Below are positions 60,550-64,000 of a DNA stretch of 64,000 nucleotides, in pieces. Source of the stretch: Microbacterium sp. H83 (GTDB taxonomy: Bacteria; Actinomycetota; Actinomycetes; Actinomycetales; Microbacteriaceae); contig NZ_LWCU01000010.1 in the NCBI RefSeq assembly GCF_001650405.1, forward strand, positions 20,778-84,777, in the 5' to 3' direction. Within the stretch, counting starts at the first letter, position 1. Each line of letters starts with the position of its first letter. Both the position numbers and the translations under genes were made by a program. The notes under the pieces were generated by a model. The model was not told the DNA's origin. It ran no database searches and was given only the letters and a program-made list of their open reading frames with translations.

Positions 60550-61080
60550 ATGACGACGACGCTGCTCCGACCGACGACCGATCTGTTCGACTCCTGGGCC
60601 GCCGCCGTGGCCGAGTTCGACGGCGCCCATGTCGACGGCTCGGGTCTGCAGGCGCCGGTCACGCCCGATCGTGCGACCCTCGACGCCCTCACCGAGAAGG
60701 CTGCGCTCCTCGCCGACACGAGCGCCGAGCTCGACGACGACCACGTGCACAACGACCTGTACTGGATCGTCGACGACCGGGAGGTGGTCGGTTTCCTGTC
60801 GTTCCGGCACGACCTCAACGAGTGGCTCCGTGAGGCGGGCGGGCACATCGGCTACTCGGTGCGGGCGTCCCGTCGTCGCCAGGGCTACGCCTCCGCGGCG
60901 CTGCGTCTCGGACTCGAGCGGGCTCGCGAGATCGGGCTCGACCGCGTCCTCGTCACCTGCGACGACGACAACGTCGGCTCCTTCCGCACGATCGAGGGCG
61001 CCGGGGGCGTGCTCCAGGACGTGAGCGACCAGTCCGCCCGGGGTCACGCGCTGCTGCGGAGGTACTGGATCACCCTGTGA
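60550..61080 (+). CDS. GNAT acetyltransferase
   Basis: 176 residues from ATG 60550. Acetyl-CoA loop IGYSVRASRRRQGYASAALRLGLERA, then VLVTCDDDNVGSFRTIEGAGGVL and a closing RRYWITL. It resembles the broad family of small-molecule acetyltransferases with an N-terminal EFDGAHVDGSG segment. Substrate unknown. It stands between the DUF pair and the amino-acid importer. Confidence 0.87.
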   Translation: MTTTLLRPTTDLFDSWAAAVAEFDGAHVDGSGLQAPVTPDRATLDALTEKAALLADTSAELDDDHVHNDLYWIVDDREVVGFLSFRHDLNEWLREAGGHIGYSVRASRRRQGYASAALRLGLERAREIGLDRVLVTCDDDNVGSFRTIEGAGGVLQDVSDQSARGHALLRRYWITL

Positions 61081-61200
61081 TCGACGGCCCCTCGGATCGG
61101 CTCACGACGGGGACGACACGCCGCGGCGGTTAGGGTGGATGGTCGACGACCATCGCGGCGACGGCATCCTGTCGCCCATCCGATCCGAGGAGCACCCGTC

Positions 61201-62685
61201 GTGATCCGTAATCCCTCTTCAGCGAGCGCGCGTCTGCGCACGCTCGGACGCACCGCGGGGGCGATGGCGCTGACCGCGTTCGTCGCGGCCGGCGCGCTGC
61301 TCGGCGGAGCATCCGCCGCCTCCGCCGCAGACGACGCCGAGACCTACGTCATCGGCACCGACACCACGTTCGCGCCGTTCGAGTTCACCGACCCGAACGG
61401 CGACCTCGTCGGCATCGACATGGACCTCCTGCGGGCGATCGCCGAGGACCAGGGGTTCGAGGTCGAGATCCGCCAGCTCGGCTTCGACGCCGCGGTGCAG
61501 GCCCTGCAGGCGAACCAGGTCGACGCCGTCATGGCCGGCATGTCGATCACCGAGGAGCGTCAGCAGACGTTCGACTTCAGCGACCCGTACTTCACCAGCG
61601 GCATCCAGCTGGGCGTGCTCGACTCCAGCGACATCCAGTCGCTCGACGACCTCGACGGCGAGGCCGTGGCGGTGAAGACCGGCACGCAGGGGCAGACCTT
61701 CGCCGAGGAGAACCAGGACCAGTACGGGTTCCGCATCACGCCCTACCAGGACACCACCGACATGGTCGACGCCGTCAAGGCCGGCCAGGCCGTCGGCTAC
61801 TTCGAGGACTTCCCGGTGCTCGCCTACGGCATCCAGCAGGGATCCGGATTCCGTCTCATCGGCGAGCCGGAGCTCGGCGGCGAGTACGGCTTCGCGGTCA
61901 ACAAGGGGCAGAACCCCGAGCTGATCGAGATGTTCAACGCCGGACTCGCGAACCTGCAGGAGTCGGGCGAGTACGACGAGATCGTCGACCGCTACCTCGC
62001 CGGGGGCGAGGAGGGCGGATCCGCGCAGGCGACCGACATCTTCTCGGTGGCCGTGAAGTACTGGCCCGCGCTCATGGAGGGTCTCTGGCTGACGGTCCTC
62101 GCGACGCTCGTCGCGATCGTCGCCGCGTTCATCCTCGGCCTCGTCTTCGGCTTCGGGCGCATCTCGCGGATCGCGCCGTTCCGCTGGATCTCCACCGCGT
62201 ACGTCTACGTCTTCCGCGGCACGCCGATCCTCGTCCAGGCGTTCTTCGTGTTCTTCGCCATCCCGCAGCTGTTCCCGGGTCTGACGTTCAACCCGTTCGT
62301 CGCGGGAGCCATCACGCTCTCCCTCAACACGGGCGCGTACATGACCGAGATCATCCGCGGCGGCATCCAGGCCGTCGACCCCGGCCAGAACGAGGCGTCG
62401 CGGTCGCTCGGCCTCAGCCACTGGAAGACCATGCGCAAGGTCGTCCTGCCGCAGGCGTTCCGCATCATGATCCCGTCGTTCGTGAACCAGGGCATCATCA
62501 CCCTCAAGGACACGTCGCTGATCAGCGTCATCGGCCTCGCCGAGCTGACGTTCCAGTCCCGTCAGATCATCGCCTCGACGTACCTGTCGGCGCAGGTGCT
62601 GACGATCGTCGCCATCATCTACTTCGTCGTGATCACGCTGCTGACGCTGCTCGCGAACCGCCTGGAGAGGACGTTCACCGCATGA
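61201..62685 (+). CDS. Fused amino-acid-binding protein and permease (GlnH-GlnP type)
   Basis: 494 residues from GTG 61201, with GAGGAG about 10 bases upstream. Signal peptide ([21 protein letters not shown]), then a type-2 binding domain ([39 protein letters not shown]; about 38-270). A His/Glu-type ABC permease domain follows (about 290-490; EAA loop [26 protein letters not shown]). Substrate capture and membrane channel are in one chain, a known variant of glutamine/arginine importers. Ligand is probably glutamine or another polar amino acid. Confidence 0.9.
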   Translation: MIRNPSSASARLRTLGRTAGAMALTAFVAAGALLGGASAASAADDAETYVIGTDTTFAPFEFTDPNGDLVGIDMDLLRAIAEDQGFEVEIRQLGFDAAVQALQANQVDAVMAGMSITEERQQTFDFSDPYFTSGIQLGVLDSSDIQSLDDLDGEAVAVKTGTQGQTFAEENQDQYGFRITPYQDTTDMVDAVKAGQAVGYFEDFPVLAYGIQQGSGFRLIGEPELGGEYGFAVNKGQNPELIEMFNAGLANLQESGEYDEIVDRYLAGGEEGGSAQATDIFSVAVKYWPALMEGLWLTVLATLVAIVAAFILGLVFGFGRISRIAPFRWISTAYVYVFRGTPILVQAFFVFFAIPQLFPGLTFNPFVAGAITLSLNTGAYMTEIIRGGIQAVDPGQNEASRSLGLSHWKTMRKVVLPQAFRIMIPSFVNQGIITLKDTSLISVIGLAELTFQSRQIIASTYLSAQVLTIVAIIYFVVITLLTLLANRLERTFTA

Positions 62686-63410
62686 GCAAGATCGAGGTCA
62701 AGGACCTGCACAAGTCCTTCGGCGACAACGAGGTGCTCAAGGGCATCGACCTGACGGTGGAGGACGGCGAGGTCGTCGCGGTCATCGGACCGTCGGGCTC
62801 GGGCAAGTCGACCCTGCTGCGCTGCCTGAACAAGCTCGAGGAGCCGACCGCCGGGCACGTCGTGATCGACGGGGTCGACCTCACCGACAAGAGCGTGAAG
62901 CTCGACGAGGTGCGTCAGCGTATCGGCATGGTGTTCCAGCACTTCAACCTGTTCCCCCACATGACCGTGGTCGAGAACATCACGCTCGCTCCGATCGAGA
63001 CGGGCAAGCTGTCGAAGTCCGAGGCGCGCCAGCGCGCTCTCGCGCTGCTCGACCGGGTGGGGCTCGCGGAGAAGGCCGACGCCAAGCCGGCATCCCTCTC
63101 GGGCGGACAGAAGCAGCGCGTCGCGATCGCCCGCGCTCTCGCGATGGATCCCGAGATCATGCTCTTCGATGAGGCGACCAGCGCCCTCGACCCCGAGATG
63201 GTCGGCGAAGTGCTGCAGGTCATCCGCGACCTGGCGGCCGGCGGCATGACGATGGTGCTCGTCACGCACGAGATGGGCTTTGCCCGCGAGGTCTCGGGTC
63301 GCACGGTGTTCATGGACGGCGGCGTCGTCGTGGAGGCCGCGCCGCCCGCCGAGCTGTTCGGCGCCCCGAAGAACGAGCGACTGAAGGACTTCCTCTCCAA
63401 GGTGCTCTGA
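62682..63410 (+). CDS. glnQ: GlnQ-type amino-acid ABC ATPase
   Basis: 242 residues. Walker [10 protein letters not shown], signature [15 protein letters not shown], Walker [14 protein letters not shown]-loop [10 protein letters not shown]. It is close to the usual GlnQ length. It overlaps the binding-protein-permease gene by 4 bases and powers it. A terminator-like hairpin follows at 63427-63460. Confidence 0.93.
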   Translation: MSKIEVKDLHKSFGDNEVLKGIDLTVEDGEVVAVIGPSGSGKSTLLRCLNKLEEPTAGHVVIDGVDLTDKSVKLDEVRQRIGMVFQHFNLFPHMTVVENITLAPIETGKLSKSEARQRALALLDRVGLAEKADAKPASLSGGQKQRVAIARALAMDPEIMLFDEATSALDPEMVGEVLQVIRDLAAGGMTMVLVTHEMGFAREVSGRTVFMDGGVVVEAAPPAELFGAPKNERLKDFLSKVL

Positions 63411-63426
63411 CCGGTCGTCCTGCGTC

Positions 63427-63460
63427 GAAGGCCTCCTCCCGGTGTCGGGTGGAGGCTTTC
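63427..63460. terminator. Hairpin after the glutamine-type importer
   Basis: GAAGGCCTCCTCCC (63427-63440) pairs with GGGTGGAGGCTTTC (63447-63460) at 12 of 14 positions, loop GGTGTC. It ends the operon. Confidence 0.68.
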
Positions 63461-63493
63461 GCCGCGTCCGGGACGTCACGCGCGTTCGAGTAC

Positions 63494-64000
63494 CCCGGGC
63501 ACGGCTGCGGACGGGCGGCCGGACACGCCGGGGCGGGGTCATGCTCGTTCGAGTGCCCGGGCACGGCTTCGGACGGGAGGCCGGACACGCCGGGGCGGCG
63601 TCATGCTGGTCGCATGCCGGGGCACGACTTCGGACGGGCGGCCGGACACGCCGGGGCGCGGGCCGGATTCTGCGGCGCGTCGTGCATCGGATCCGACGTT
63701 GTGCTCGCGGGTCGGGGCCGGACGGGTCGGGGCCGGACGGGTCGGGGTCGGGCGCGGCATGCTCGTCGACTGCCCGGGCACGGCTTGCTCGTCGACTGCC
63801 CGGGCACGATTTCGGACGGGCGGCCGGACACGCCGGGGCGGGGGCCGGATGCTGCGGCGCGTCGTGCGTCGGATCCGACGTTGTGCTCGCGGGGCGCGGG
63901 CCGGGATGCTGGGGCGCGTGCCCGGGCACGATTTCGGACGGGCGGCCGGACACGCCGGGGCGGGGGCCGGATGCTGCGGCGCGTCGTGCGCCGGATCCGA
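63494..64000. repeat. Iterated repeat array at the right edge
   Basis: A core of about 42 bases (GCCCGGGCACGATTTCGG, then ACGGGCGGCCGGACACGCCG) occurs at about 63494, 63556, 63615, 63797 and 63919. A longer unit with GGATGCTGCGGCGCGTCGTG and GTCGGATCCGAC follows three of them; the last two units are 122 bases apart. Inner words are palindromic (GTGCCCGGGCAC, GTCGGATCCGAC). GTCGGGGCCGGACGG and GCTCGTCGACTGCCCGGG also repeat. No credible gene lies in these 590 bases; the array continues past the window. Confidence 0.85.

Noticed and set aside
61139..61204. A 21-codon upstream ORF whose TGA overlaps the GTG of the fused amino-acid importer
   Set aside because: The TAGGGT box at 61131 is only 2 bases from its ATG, so a start codon inside the transcript is unlikely. 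An ordinary RBS for the GTG is present. The overlap may be chance.
62619..63953. A 444-codon minus-strand frame covering the right-edge repeats and glnQ
   Set aside because: It runs antisense through glnQ, and its N-terminal part is Pro/Arg/Ser translation of the repeat array with no start signals.
63494..64000. CRISPR-like array
   Set aside because: Units are unequal in length, the spacers are themselves repeated, and no cas gene is near.

Overview
The window is one contiguous stretch of high-GC DNA whose genes, codon use and frequent ggatgc/gcatcc words fit an actinobacterium of the Microbacteriaceae, most likely Microbacterium or a close relative. That placement is an inference from gene content and style, not from a marker gene. 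Coding density is high, many operons are joined by 4-base ATGA/GTGA overlaps, and about ten genes have a TANNNT-like -10 box ending 6-7 bases before the start codon, as expected for leaderless transcripts. No rRNA, tRNA, CRISPR array, insertion sequence or prophage was seen.

Region 0.2-8.4 kb (minus strand) is a complete potassium-uptake locus: a 27-residue membrane peptide, kdpF, kdpA, kdpB, kdpC, kdpD, kdpE. A KimA-like K+ transporter lies at 13.2-15.3 kb, and both transcription units are preceded by the same 11-bp-phased direct repeat, a candidate KdpE operator. Between them (8.5-11.4 kb) is an atypical accessory patch: a truncated Rhs core carrying a GIY-YIG/URI-like nuclease tip, a probable immunity gene, and decayed fragments.

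Region 15.8-26.7 kb holds a small alarmone synthetase, a Cys-rich protein and then a nearly self-sufficient molybdenum block: a membrane-anchored sulfite-oxidase-fold molybdoenzyme, moaB/mog, moaE, moaD, moaC, moeA, a moeB-like gene, an HTH-TOBE regulator, modABC and moaA. Tandem 91-bp palindromic repeats follow.

Region 27-45 kb is mainly saprophytic metabolism: an M20 amidohydrolase with a TetR regulator, divergent from an Opp-type five-gene ABC importer with a GH3 beta-glucosidase; soxR divergent from ferredoxin and flavin reductase around a SoxR operator; a LacI regulator with a GH13 alpha-glucosidase; an LCP cell-wall ligase; and a secreted six-hairpin-type protein.

Region 45.5-64 kb contains purQ-purS, apt, a cellobiose cluster (cebEFG, bglC, cebR) with two perfect CebR operators at its promoter, a DUF1266/TetR divergon, a nucleobase permease, purC, a PadR-MFS efflux pair, a DUF4160/DUF2442 pair, acetyltransferases and a glutamine-type ABC importer with a fused binding protein and permease. 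The right edge is a long iterated non-coding repeat array that continues past the window. Several families of palindromic repeats (67 bp, 91 bp, 66 bp) occupy the gaps between genes.
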